Position numbers and translations under genes: made by a program | In this document: positions 45,506 through 53,903 of the stretch, piece after piece | Numbering within the stretch: position 1 is the stretch's first letter | Layout of the letters: each line of letters opens with the position of its first letter | The notes under the pieces: model-generated | Databases searched by the model: none | The model's input: the letters and a program-made list of their open reading frames with translations, nothing else | What the model was told of the DNA's origin: nothing | Source of the DNA: UBA9655 sp963704475 | GTDB taxonomy: Bacteria > Pseudomonadota > Alphaproteobacteria > UBA9655 | Direction of reading: 5' to 3' | Assembly (NCBI GenBank): GCA_963704475.1 | Contig: OY969900.1 | Location: 868,001-932,000, forward strand | Length of the DNA stretch: 64,000 bases

Positions 45506-46575
45506 GAAGCAAAAGCAGCTGCAGAAGAAATGACACACCTATGGAATGCGGCAGTGCACGCTTTCAAAGAAAAACTACAAGCAGTTCAAAAAGCAGCTAG
45601 AGACGCGTTTTTTAGAACTGAAAATGAGGCCCGTACTGCTATTCAAGTGGATAGTGATACACAAGTTGTAGCCGTTCATCATCTAGCCAAGGCTCGTCGT
45701 GCTGAAGAGGCTTCTCGTATTGCCGCTGAAGTTGCTCGTCGCGCTGATGAAGCTCGTCGTCGTGCTGCAGCTGTAGCAGAACAAGAGCGTCTCCGCCTTG
45801 TTGCTGAGGCTACACAAAAGGCAGAGGATGAAAGAAGAGCTGAAGAAAAACAAGAAGATAAAGCACGAGCAAGCATAGTAACTGAAGCAAAAGCAGCTGC
45901 AGAAGAAATGACACGCCTATGGAATGCGGCAGTGCATGCTTTCAAAGAAAAACTACAAGCAGTTCAAAAAGCAGCTAGAGACGCGTTTTTTAGAGCTGAA
46001 AATGAGGCCCGTACTGCTATTCAAGTGGATAGTGATACACAAGTTGTAGCCGTTCATCATCTAGCCAAGGCTCGTCGTGCTGAAGAGGCTTCTCGTATTG
46101 CCGCTGAAGTTGCTCGTCGCGCTGATGAAGCTCGTCGTCGTGCTGCAGCTGTAGCAGAACAAGAGCGTCTCCGCCTTGTTGCTGAGGCTACACAAAAGGC
46201 AGAGGGTGAAAGAAGAGCTGAAGAAAAACAAGAAGATAAAGAACGAGCACGCATAGTGACTGAAGCAAAAGCAGCTGCAGAAGAAATGACACGCCTATGG
46301 AATACAGCAGTGCACGCTTTCAAAGAAAAACTACAAGCAGTTCAAAAAGCAGCTGTAGACGCGTTTTTTAGAACTGAAAATGAGGCCCGTACTGCTATTC
46401 AAATGGATAGTGATACACAAGTTGAAAGAAGAGCTGAAGAAAAACAAGAAGATAAAGAACGAGCACGCATAGTGACTGAAGCAAAAGCAGCTGCAGAAGA
46501 AATGACACGCCTATGGAATGCGGCAGTGCATGCTTTCAAAGAAAACCTACAAGCAGTTCAAAAAGCAGCTGTAGA
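45506..46575 (+). repeat. 378-bp tandem coding repeats
   Basis: Units start at GAAGCAAAAGCAGCTGCAGA, at 45506, 45884, 46262 and 46478. The spacing is 378, 378 and 216 bp, i.e. 126, 126 and 72 codons; the third unit has lost 54 codons in frame, and the fourth diverges after about 100 bp. Units 1 and 2 are nearly identical at DNA level, so the duplication is recent or kept alike by gene conversion. Confidence 0.92.
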
Positions 46576-46864
46576 AGCGATTCTTACTGCTGAGGCTAAT
46601 GCTCGTGCTGCAATTGGAGCAGATTATGATGAAGCTGACGCTCGTCATCTAGCTAACGCTCGTCGTGCTGCTGAGGCAGCAGAACAAGAGCGCGCTCGTG
46701 TTGCTGCAAGAGACGCCGCAGAAGAAGCAGCTCATGCCGCTGGTACTGGTGGTGCTGGAGATTCTGATGTTCCTCTTGAAAATATTGGCGCTGCTCATAT
46801 TAATGCTGGACAAGAGGCAGTTCCTCACCTACCTGACACTCATCTTGCGAATACTTCTCCTACT

Positions 46865-47073
46865 TTGCACGCTTCACCAAACGAGGGGGGGGAGCCTCAA
46901 AGTACAACTCGTCTTAACGTTCCTTCTCCCACTGCTGAACCAAAAAGCAATAGATTGCACGCTTCACCAAACGAGGGGTGGGAGCCTCAAAGTACAACTC
47001 TTCTTAACGTTCCTTCTCCCACTGCTGAACCAAAAAGCAATAGATTGCGCGCTTCACCAAACGAGGGGGGGGG
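46865..47073 (+). repeat. 90-bp tandem repeats with poly-G tracts
   Basis: Three units beginning TTGC(A/G)CGCTTCACCAAACGA at 46865, 46955 and 47045. The G run after ACGA is 8 in unit 1, interrupted (GGGGTGGG) in unit 2, and 9 in unit 3. Unit 3 is where the reading frame breaks. Confidence 0.9.
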
Positions 47074-48189
47074 CCTCAAAGTACTCCTCCACGGTTCAGT
47101 AGTTTACAAGCGGCAGCTGCAGCTGCTGCTTCTTCTTTTGGCAAAACCAATGTTAGGAGGACGCTCTCTTTTGGAGATGTTGGGGCTAATGAAGCTAATC
47201 ATGCTGCAAAAAATCCAAGTTTTGATGATGATGGTAACGAAGCAGCACACCCTGCTGCTAAAAACCCTGCTGCTGAAAATAATCCCGATGGTTTTGCAGT
47301 TGTAGTTTCTAAAAAGGAGAAACCGTGGCACAAAAACCCTTTGATACACGCTCTACTTAAAGGAGCAGCTGGTGGCTCTCCATTAAAACGTCCGTCGCCA
47401 GGGAGATTCTTACCTGGATCTTCCTCAGCAGCCCCTAGCTCAGCGGAAACTGCTGTTGCTACACCAGCTAATCTAGATTCAGATGCTGATTCTGATCCTG
47501 CTACTGAACCTAGCCCTTCTAATAACAATTCTGATAACGATGATGATGACGCATGCTCAAGGGCTAGGAAGACCTTCTCCGCTTCTCAAGCGTTTTCTAA
47601 TAATGACGAAAACCATCGCCGGGGTGCAGCTGCTGCTGCTTCTGCTGGCAACGATTCTCCTAAAAATGATGTTGCGCGGCAGCTAACTTTGGAGGGTGCT
47701 AAAGAAGAGGCAGTTGTTCATCTAGCTGTTTCTGCTGACGACAACAATAGAATGAGTCACCTCCAAAAAAGCGCTAGTAATAATGGTGGTGCACCAGTAC
47801 CTTTAGGACAAAACTCGGGTGCTCTTGCGGCAGCTTCAGGGCCTTCTGAGGTAGGCAAGCAATTTGCTCGTCGTGTTGAAAAAGAAGCAGCACTCATTCT
47901 CAAAATACAAGAAAATACTCGTCGCGTGAGGGCTGAAACTGCTCGTTCTCGGCAAGAATTTGACGCACGCAGAGCAGAGTTAGACAAGCTTCTGGCTTCC
48001 TGTCCTCCCTCTTCTGTTTATATTGAGCCTATAGACGTGCCAATAGGGCCATCTTCTGGAGATTTAAAACAAGACCGCAGGGCTTATCTCCAATCAGTCT
48101 TAGATATCTGCTGCCCGTCATCTGAGGAATCTCCCCGCGCTCTACGCACGAGGCCTCACGGAGCAGGATCGTTCGAGGATGATCTTTAG

Positions 48190-48463
48190 TTTATTAAGGT
48201 TAATGCAATAATAAATTTGCAGTGCTCAAGCTTTTTGCCACGTTACACACGGCCCACCACTGCCTTCATGCCCCGTCCATTCAACTCCCATCCAACCATT
48301 CACGCATCTGCGTATCGCAAGGGGCGTGCTTAACGCCAAAGAGAGTCGTCAAGTTATGAAAGAGCGTCTTGCCGGGCTAGTCTCTCAAACTGCAGCAAAG
48401 ACGGCTGTTTTTAGAGAAAAGACGGCAAGGCCTGACATTAGCGCGTCTACTGTCGAGATCTTA
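48190..48463. other. gap before IS630, possible gene fragment
   Basis: A plus-strand frame from 48326 reads LNAKESRQVMKERLAGLVSQ and continues into the IS630 end at 48464, so it may be a host gene cut by the insertion. I do not recognise it and see no matching continuation beyond the element. Confidence 0.3.
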
Positions 48464-49432
48464 TACCATTTACAAAAAATAAATGATATAATATGCTGGT
48501 CTTCAGGAATAACAAGAAGGTCAGCAAATGGCACGTCCCCTCCATCTCCCCCAGTACTTTGAGAAAGAAGATTTTAAGGCTCTATACAAGACTCATGGCC
48601 AGAAGAAACAAGGGCTGAGGCTGCTGGCTCTCCGGTATATTCAGGAGGGTAAGAGCATAAAAGAAACGGCCTCATTGCTTTTGAAAACGGAATACACGAT
48701 TAGAGAGTGGATCCATTTATATGCGGAAGGAGGTATTGATAGCTTGCTATCAATTCGTCCAGGCAGAGGGCGGAACTCAAAGCTTTCAGCTCTTGATGAG
48801 GTTCAGCTCAAAGATGAGATTGCGGGCCTTACGGACTCTTTAAAAGGTGGGCGCTTAAGAGCCGAAGACATAAGGGGTCTTATTCAATCGAAATTTAAAG
48901 TGGAGTACGGCCTATCAGGCATATATCCCCTGTTGCATCGATTAGGATATTCCTGGATTACAGCAAGGTCGGTTCACCCTAAGGCAGATAAAAATCTCCA
49001 AGATTCTTTTAAAAAATGAGTTTAGCTCACTTGTTTTAGAAGCCATTCCAGAGGGGACCCCTTTGGATAAAGTGCAGGTTTGGTTCCAAGATGAAACAGA
49101 ATAGGACAACAGGGATCTTTGAGTCGCCTGTGGGCGCAAAAGGGCACAAGACCACGCGTTGTTAGGCAACAACAGTTTATGTACCAATACATCTTTGGAG
49201 CTATTTGTCCTGAAGCTCAGACAGCAGCTGCCATTATTGCCCCAACTGCAAATGGAGAGGCGATGCAACTTCATTTGGAAGAAATATCTCTTCATATTCC
49301 GATCGGAAAGCATGGAGTAATCGTTATGGACCGAGCAGGTTGGCATATCAATCAGTTGCTTCGAATTCCAGAGAATATCAGCAAATGCCTTCCCATTTGA
49401 CTAAGGTTATTCGTATAAACTACAATGCCTTA

Positions 49433-50380
49433 ATGGCAAAATTGACCTACCCAAAAACAATTGTAGAGTTTTCCACTCAGTTTAATAACGATGAAACTTG
49501 CCTAAAATATCTGATTGACAGCCGTTGGCCCGATGGGTTTGTTTGTCCGCACTGCTATCAAGAGGGTGGCTGGTGGTTGAAAAAATATGCGCGTTTTGAG
49601 TGCAAAGGATGCCATAAGCAAGTATCCCCCCTTGCAGGAACCTTACTCCATAGATCTCATTTGCCAGTTCATTTATGGTTTTGGGCGGCCTATCTTGTTA
49701 CAACGCATACACCAGGAATAAGTGCTGTTCAGCTTCAGAGGCAACTTGGAGTTTCTAAAATTGATACGGCTTGGTATCTGCTACATCGTCTGAGGCAAGG
49801 AATGCTTAATGTGGAGCGCACACCTCTTGTCGGTCTTATTGAAGCAGACGAGACTCATATCGGAGGACCTGCAAAAGGGAAAAAAGGTCGTGGAGCGAGA
49901 GAGGCAAAGAATAAAACACTTATTGGGGGTGCAGTCGAAGTCTTAAATTTATTTGATAAGGACGGGAAACCTCAAAAAAAGGCAGGGAGATTGAGGCTTC
50001 AGATCTTAAAAAGTGCCAATGAAATTGAGATTGAAAAATTTGTTAAGGCAAACGTAGCGTTAGGGAGTACCATAAAAAGCGATGGTTGGGCGGGCTACTC
50101 TTCTAACGCTCTTATTGGTTATCATCATCAACGAGAAGTTCAAGGAACTCCACAACGGGCCCATGAATTAGCACCTCAGATTCATCAGGTCTTTTCAAAT
50201 CTAAAAGCCTGGTTGCTTGGAATTCATCATGGAGTTGATCCCAAGTATCTCCAAGCCTATTTGAATGAGTTCGTTTTTAGATTCAATCGCAGAGGACACC
50301 CAATGTCAGCTTTCAGAAGCATATTTGAGATTTTAACATCAAAGCAACCTCTAACATTACGCACTCTTACTAAACCTTAA
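49433..50380 (+). CDS. IS1595-family (ISXO2-like) transposase
   Basis: 315 residues from the ATG at 49433; the open frame reaches back to 49340, but that part lies outside the element. N-terminal zinc ribbon CPHCYQEGGWW...CKGCHKQVS near residues 38-65, then the DDE domain: first Asp in LIEADETHIGGPAKGKKG, second in IKSDGWAGY, and Glu in YLNEFVFRFNRRG. An intact frame, so the element may still be active. Confidence 0.93.
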   Translation: MAKLTYPKTIVEFSTQFNNDETCLKYLIDSRWPDGFVCPHCYQEGGWWLKKYARFECKGCHKQVSPLAGTLLHRSHLPVHLWFWAAYLVTTHTPGISAVQLQRQLGVSKIDTAWYLLHRLRQGMLNVERTPLVGLIEADETHIGGPAKGKKGRGAREAKNKTLIGGAVEVLNLFDKDGKPQKKAGRLRLQILKSANEIEIEKFVKANVALGSTIKSDGWAGYSSNALIGYHHQREVQGTPQRAHELAPQIHQVFSNLKAWLLGIHHGVDPKYLQAYLNEFVFRFNRRGHPMSAFRSIFEILTSKQPLTLRTLTKP

Positions 50381-50420
50381 TCAAATGGCGAGACTATTTT
50401 AGGCAAGGTCTCTTACTTCA

Positions 50421-50972
50421 TTAATTTCTGCGCACGCTCATTAATCCTTCAGGAGATACCCCTATTATCGCTACATTGTCCTGTCCATGGATTTTAATAT
50501 GGCCAGTTCTTAAGAATTTTACTGCATTCGCTCTTGTGGAGAATGACATTTGCGTATTGGGACCACCGTACTCCCCTGGATACAATAGTATCGTCATTCC
50601 ATTGTCAGTTCCTTGGGTAGAGAAAACCTCTTCCTCCACGGATTCATTACGAATATCGGACTGACCGCTGCCTATAGCTTTTGTTATGTACGGTTTAAAC
50701 CAAATAGAGTCAGATGTATCCAGACGATCAAAACATTCACCATGTGTTGTTCCTGGAACAAAGGTACGTATATATACAGGTTGCTCATCACCACCACGAG
50801 CAGCTCGCTCAGCGTCCAGCTCAACGATCGTCTTAGAGCGTCTTAGGCGGATTGTGATGTTTCGTTCAGTGTCAGATTCTATCGTGACTCCATACACGCT
50901 GGAGGAAGATACGCAACTCCCAGCAACAAGAAGGCTCAACATTAATACAGAAGTCCGAAATTTGTTACACAT
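50421..50972 (-). CDS. secreted passenger protein of the IS1595-like element
   Basis: 183 residues, transcribed against the transposase and wholly inside the element. AAAGGA lies nine bases before the ATG. MCNKFRTSVLMLSLLVAGSC is a signal peptide, possibly a weak lipobox (AGSC). The mature part is mixed strand and loop, with segments such as QPVYIRTFVPGTTHGECFD and NGMTILLYPGEYGGPN. I recognise no family. Passenger genes are known in the IS1595 family, but a secreted protein is unexpected. The product probably acts in the envelope or outside the cell. Confidence 0.75.
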   Translation of the reverse strand: MCNKFRTSVLMLSLLVAGSCVSSSSVYGVTIESDTERNITIRLRRSKTIVELDAERAARGGDEQPVYIRTFVPGTTHGECFDRLDTSDSIWFKPYITKAIGSGQSDIRNESVEEEVFSTQGTDNGMTILLYPGEYGGPNTQMSFSTRANAVKFLRTGHIKIHGQDNVAIIGVSPEGLMSVRRN

Positions 50973-51354
50973 GATGATGTTCCTTTCTCTCAGTTATTAC
51001 ACTGATTTTATATGTAAGTATTATCTCAATAAAAGTCAAGATCATATGTCATAACCTTATTCAAATGGGAAGGCATCTATCAGCATTCTTTATCTACCTC
51101 CTTATTCTCCTGAGTTAAATGCACAAGAGTCAGTTTGGAGGGTTCTTAAAGACAGATTCTTTAATAATCGAGTTTATCAATCAACCGAAGAAATAGCAGA
51201 TATTGCCTGTAAAGCTTGGAATACATGGATAAAAAATCCAAATGAAATCGCGTCCCTTTGTCAGCGAAGCTGGGCTAAATTATGCTAACTATTTTTTATA
51301 AATGGTATTATAGGCTTTAATTTATCTTGATGATGTTGGCTTAAAGTTCTTCTG

Positions 51355-51491
51355 ATACCACTTATCAATCAAGTGGCAGACAAAACTGGGTTGCTTCGTC
51401 GCCTTCGGCTCCTCGCAATGACGCCAATTTCCGTCATTGCGAGCGAAGCGAAGCAATCCAGAATATCCACCTATTGAATGCGAAATGGTAT
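51355..51491. repeat. 137-bp MITE-like palindromic element, copy 2
   Basis: Same length and termini as the element inside hicA; one base differs (TTTCC versus TTTAC in the central loop). It lies 48 bp beyond the right end of the IS630 and shares its first bases, TACCA(C/T)TT. Confidence 0.9.
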
Positions 51492-51725
51492 GAGAAGCGT
51501 CAGCAACGAGGTGGTTCTAAGTTGGTCGCGGGTTCGATGCATCATCGCCCCCTTTTTTTAGGGATTAATATATAACAAATTCAAACACTTTCCAAATATG
51601 TTGTACAAAATCAGTGCGAAAAATATTTTCTTATCTATTTGTTTTTTACTCTCTTCTTTGTTTGAACGGGAATTGCTGATGATAGATAATCCTGAAAAAA
51701 ACTTTGCATCTTCATCAAATATCTA
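51492..51725. other. gap without identifiable gene
   Basis: No ORF. It contains GTCGCGGGTTCGATGC, which resembles a tRNA T arm but does not pair, then a T-rich run. Nothing else that I can support. Confidence 0.3.
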
Positions 51726-52787
51726 CTAATGCCAGCCTTCTCTAGACCCGCTTTGAGATGCCGTTGCATTCCGCTTTCGAGCGTAGCGGCCATAAGCATT
51801 TATAACCTCACCACGTGGCAATGTAGAATAACTGTAGTATTCTGAGGAAGAGGTAGATCTTGACTTTCCCGCAGCTTGTGCATATGAAGAAGTTACTCTC
51901 TCAGTTCCACTTACAGCTGAAGCCACACGATGTGGCTGCCTTACCTGTTGTGAGCTTGGCTTTCCTATAACATGTTTATGAGAAACCACATAATTTGCCT
52001 CTGTTAACTGTAGTTGTTGGGGAGGAGATGCCGTCCACGCAATCCCCTCACTTTCACTACCAGCTGGAGCCACACGATTTTCCTGTCTTACTTGTTGTTT
52101 TGGGTAAGCATATTCACCGCCACGTTGGCGTCGATCATTTGCAACAGTAGCTCTAGTGTCAACTTCACTAGATGTAGCGTGGTGCCGAAGAGAAATGCGC
52201 TGCGAAGACAATACTTTCTGCTGTTCGGCAATCGGTTGCTGGTCAGAAAAAACAGGTGGTGGAGTTAAAGCCGCCACAATAAGCTGTACCCATCTCCCCC
52301 GGTGCACTTCACTAGTAGCTGGGGAAAGAATGCGCTGCGAAACATCCTGCAAAGGACGACGTGCCTGCCTATCATCTGGAACGGTAGTTTTGGTGTCAAC
52401 TACACTGGCTGCAACTTGCTGCTGCTGGGAAGGAGTGCGCTGCGAAACATTCTGCAAAGGACGACGTGCCTGCCTATCATCTGGAATGGTAGCTTTAGTG
52501 TCAACTACACCGGCTGCAACGTACTGCAGCTGGGAAAAATTCAATTCCTCATTGTTCTTATCAAATCGCAGCGCCTTGAGCTTCTCTATAGCAGCACTAA
52601 TTCGGAGTCCCATTCCACTTCTATTTTGAGTACATTGAGGCGCATGATCTCTTGTTAACGCTAACCCTCCACATCCAAATCCTGGAAGCCTTCCTGACGT
52701 GCTTTGAGTTTTGCCCGCAGTGCTGCGGTCTCCACTTGCAGCCATCGAGTCCGATCCTGTGCAGCAGTTTTCTGAGCCTCTTCCCAT
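51726..52787 (-). CDS. low-complexity protein of unknown function, possibly the second half of the upstream gene
   Basis: 353-codon frame; an independent start would most likely be the ATG at 52613 (MGLRISAAIEKLKALRF, 295 residues). It contains a 35-residue direct repeat (VDTKATIPDDRQARRPLQ, DNA period 105 bp at 52331 and 52436) and many Gln/Ser/Val stretches with a Tyr-rich tail. There is no signal peptide at that start and only a weak ribosome site. Because the upstream secreted ORF overlaps it in another frame, one base change could fuse them into a secreted protein of about 600 residues. Confidence 0.5.
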   Translation of the reverse strand: MGRGSENCCTGSDSMAASGDRSTAGKTQSTSGRLPGFGCGGLALTRDHAPQCTQNRSGMGLRISAAIEKLKALRFDKNNEELNFSQLQYVAAGVVDTKATIPDDRQARRPLQNVSQRTPSQQQQVAASVVDTKTTVPDDRQARRPLQDVSQRILSPATSEVHRGRWVQLIVAALTPPPVFSDQQPIAEQQKVLSSQRISLRHHATSSEVDTRATVANDRRQRGGEYAYPKQQVRQENRVAPAGSESEGIAWTASPPQQLQLTEANYVVSHKHVIGKPSSQQVRQPHRVASAVSGTERVTSSYAQAAGKSRSTSSSEYYSYSTLPRGEVINAYGRYARKRNATASQSGSREGWH

Positions 52788-53473
52788 TGTCTTTTTTTTT
52801 GTTCCCGTGCTGCCTCTGCAGCCTTTTGATCAGCCAGTAAATTAGAAAGCTTCAATTCCAATTCCCCTGCAAGTTTTTTCTCTTTATCCAATTCAGCCTG
52901 CAAAGCTAACGTTCGTGTCTCTAAAGCCGTAAACAAATCATCTGGTTTTGCCGCCAAAGAACTTGATGTAGAAGAATTACCAGCTACGACTGCACTTAAC
53001 AAAGCTACTTGTTGTGCAGTTGAAGGTCCATTCGGTTCTTCAGGTGATAACGATGTTTGAGATTGTGTTGCGCTTGAAGAATGGGGATCCAATTTAGCAA
53101 CTAATTGTTTCATGCGTGCCTCGTTAGCTCTTTTCTCGTTCATAAGACCTCTCAATCGAGCAGCAAAATTGTCTGTTGTCTTTTTCTCAAAATTCAACTC
53201 TTCCTGTATAAGAGCCATTCTCTCTTTGTATGCTTCTACCTCCCCCTGCGCAGCAAAATATAATTGGTTATCAGCAGCAGCATCACCATCATCATCAACT
53301 GCCACACCCCCATTCGAAGCCTGACGCACCGAAGGAAAAGTACGATTTGAATCGCTTGTGTCGGCTACCACACTATTCTGCATACACCACCCATCCGACA
53401 CCGCAAAAACGTTTATCGCCAAGGCAAGGGCCGTGGTTGTTGCAAATTTGATCAAGCTTTTATTCGTCATCAT
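52661..53473 (-). CDS. secreted coiled-coil protein of unknown function
   Basis: 270 residues. Signal peptide MMTNKSLIKFATTTALALAI with probable cleavage after DGWC or CMQ. Two coiled-coil stretches: residues 80-120 (EAYKERMALIQEELNFEKK) and 190-255 (LALQAELDKEKKLAGELELK). The linker is Ser/Thr-rich. It ends FQDLDVEG just as the next frame takes over. No family recognised; style and composition match the repeat protein at 44.9 kb and the small protein at 4.5 kb. Confidence 0.65.
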   Translation of the reverse strand: MMTNKSLIKFATTTALALAINVFAVSDGWCMQNSVVADTSDSNRTFPSVRQASNGGVAVDDDGDAAADNQLYFAAQGEVEAYKERMALIQEELNFEKKTTDNFAARLRGLMNEKRANEARMKQLVAKLDPHSSSATQSQTSLSPEEPNGPSTAQQVALLSAVVAGNSSTSSSLAAKPDDLFTALETRTLALQAELDKEKKLAGELELKLSNLLADQKAAEAAREQKKRQWEEAQKTAAQDRTRWLQVETAALRAKLKARQEGFQDLDVEG

Positions 53474-53560
53474 AAACTATCCTTTTGTAATACTTAACGT
53501 TTTAATTAAAACAATGCGGCATGATTTTTTACCTTTCCGCTCCGCAACGATTTACCTCGT

Positions 53561-53664
53561 TGTCATTCTTGGATTAGAAAAGACTTTTCTCCCGAAAGAA
53601 ACTTTTCTCCCGAAAGAAAATGACCCACACCTTTAATATGCAGACTTCTAAGCCAAGGATGATA
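53561..53664. repeat. palindromic repeat (TGTCATTC variant) with 18-bp direct repeat inside
   Basis: Arms TGTCATTCTTGGATTAGAA (53561) and the near complement of it ending AAGGATGATA (53664). Inside, CTTTTCTCCCGAAAGAAA occurs twice in tandem. It lies in the 430-bp gap upstream of the coiled-coil gene and of the large plus-strand gene; nothing else in that gap is clear. Confidence 0.7.
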
Positions 53665-53903
53665 ACTCTGGAGTTATAGTGAAGGTTACGTACTCTTTAC
53701 ACACTCTGTGAAGGTCATCATCAAAAAAATCACATCATTCCTCTCTTGATTTACCAAAGCCCTTTCGAGTGGTCAAGCGAATTATTTGCGCTTGACATAT
53801 TTCTGACTGACCACTAGCACTACAAGTATTCTCTGGCATTGCGGAAAATGAGCGTCATCACTGATACTGCTCACATCAACAAAACCAACTCAAGAGGCCT
53901 CTG

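Larger units (their letters stand above)
44918..48189 (+). pseudogene. large secreted coiled-coil repeat protein, frameshifted at a G9 tract
   Basis: Read as two frames: 44918-47305 and 47341-48189. The first begins with a signal peptide (MNKPLAFALGITTLGVAAYA) and holds alanine/glutamate-rich coiled-coil repeats and three 30-residue ASPNEG repeats. At the ninth G of 47065-47073 it shifts into Leu/Met-rich nonsense. One extra G gives a continuous frame: PQSTPPRFSSLQAAAAAASS, on through the second frame, to a 1090-residue protein ending HGAGSFEDDL. Function unknown; the style suggests a secreted or surface symbiosis factor. It may be phase-variable, truly broken, or a sequencing error in a homopolymer. 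Confidence 0.75.
49384..51077 (+). mobile_element. IS1595-like element with passenger gene
   Basis: 1694 bp. Its 27-bp terminal inverted repeats are 49384-49410 and 51051-51077 (RATGCCTTCCCATTTGA core) with two mismatches. The perfect 8-bp target duplication TATCAGCA flanks it at 49376-49383 and 51078-51085; 8 bp is the IS1595 norm. Removing the element and one duplication rejoins the IS630 reading frame at the sequence PENISILYLPPYSPE, which proves the boundaries. Confidence 0.93.
48528..51288 (+). pseudogene. IS630-family transposase, broken
   Basis: Segment 1 (48528-49019) is the helix-turn-helix half: SIKETASLLLKTEYTIREW, then GRGRNSKLSALDE. Segment 2 continues one frame over as NEFSSLVLEAIPEGTPLDKV then WFQDET, the first DDE Asp, after an extra A in an A6 run near 49015. 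Segment 3 returns to the first frame (GSLSRLWAQKGTRPRVVRQ, MDRAGWH second Asp) to 49383. Segment 4 (51086-51288) is ILYLPPYSPELNAQESVWR with the catalytic Glu and ends RSWAKLC. Two indels and the nested element inactivate it. Confidence 0.9.
48464..51307 (+). mobile_element. IS630-family insertion sequence, interrupted
   Basis: Terminal inverted repeats TACCATTTACAAAAAATA (48464) and its near complement ending AAATGGTA (51307), with TA at the boundary as expected for IS630/Tc1-mariner elements. After subtracting the inserted IS1595-like element and one 8-bp duplication, the length is about 1140 bp, the normal IS630 size. Confidence 0.88.

Noticed and set aside
45679..46323. Long minus-strand ORFs opposite the coiled-coil repeats (Ser/Ala/Arg-rich)
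   Set aside because: They are mirror images of the Ala/Glu-rich repeat codons, repeated with the same period, with no ribosome site.
49015..49100. Programmed frameshifting in the IS630 transposase
   Set aside because: The A6 site would need a +1 shift and a second indel follows within 90 bp; simple decay explains both, and the gene is interrupted anyway.
39530..51491. CRISPR array from repeated elements
   Set aside because: The two 137-bp copies are 12 kb apart, palindromic and without spacers; no regularly spaced short repeats are present in the window.
51520..51560. Possible tRNA or tmRNA 3' fragment (GTCGCGGGTTCGATGC)
   Set aside because: The T-loop sequence is tempting, but the supposed stem CGCGG does not pair with the following CATCA, and no acceptor stem or CCA follows.
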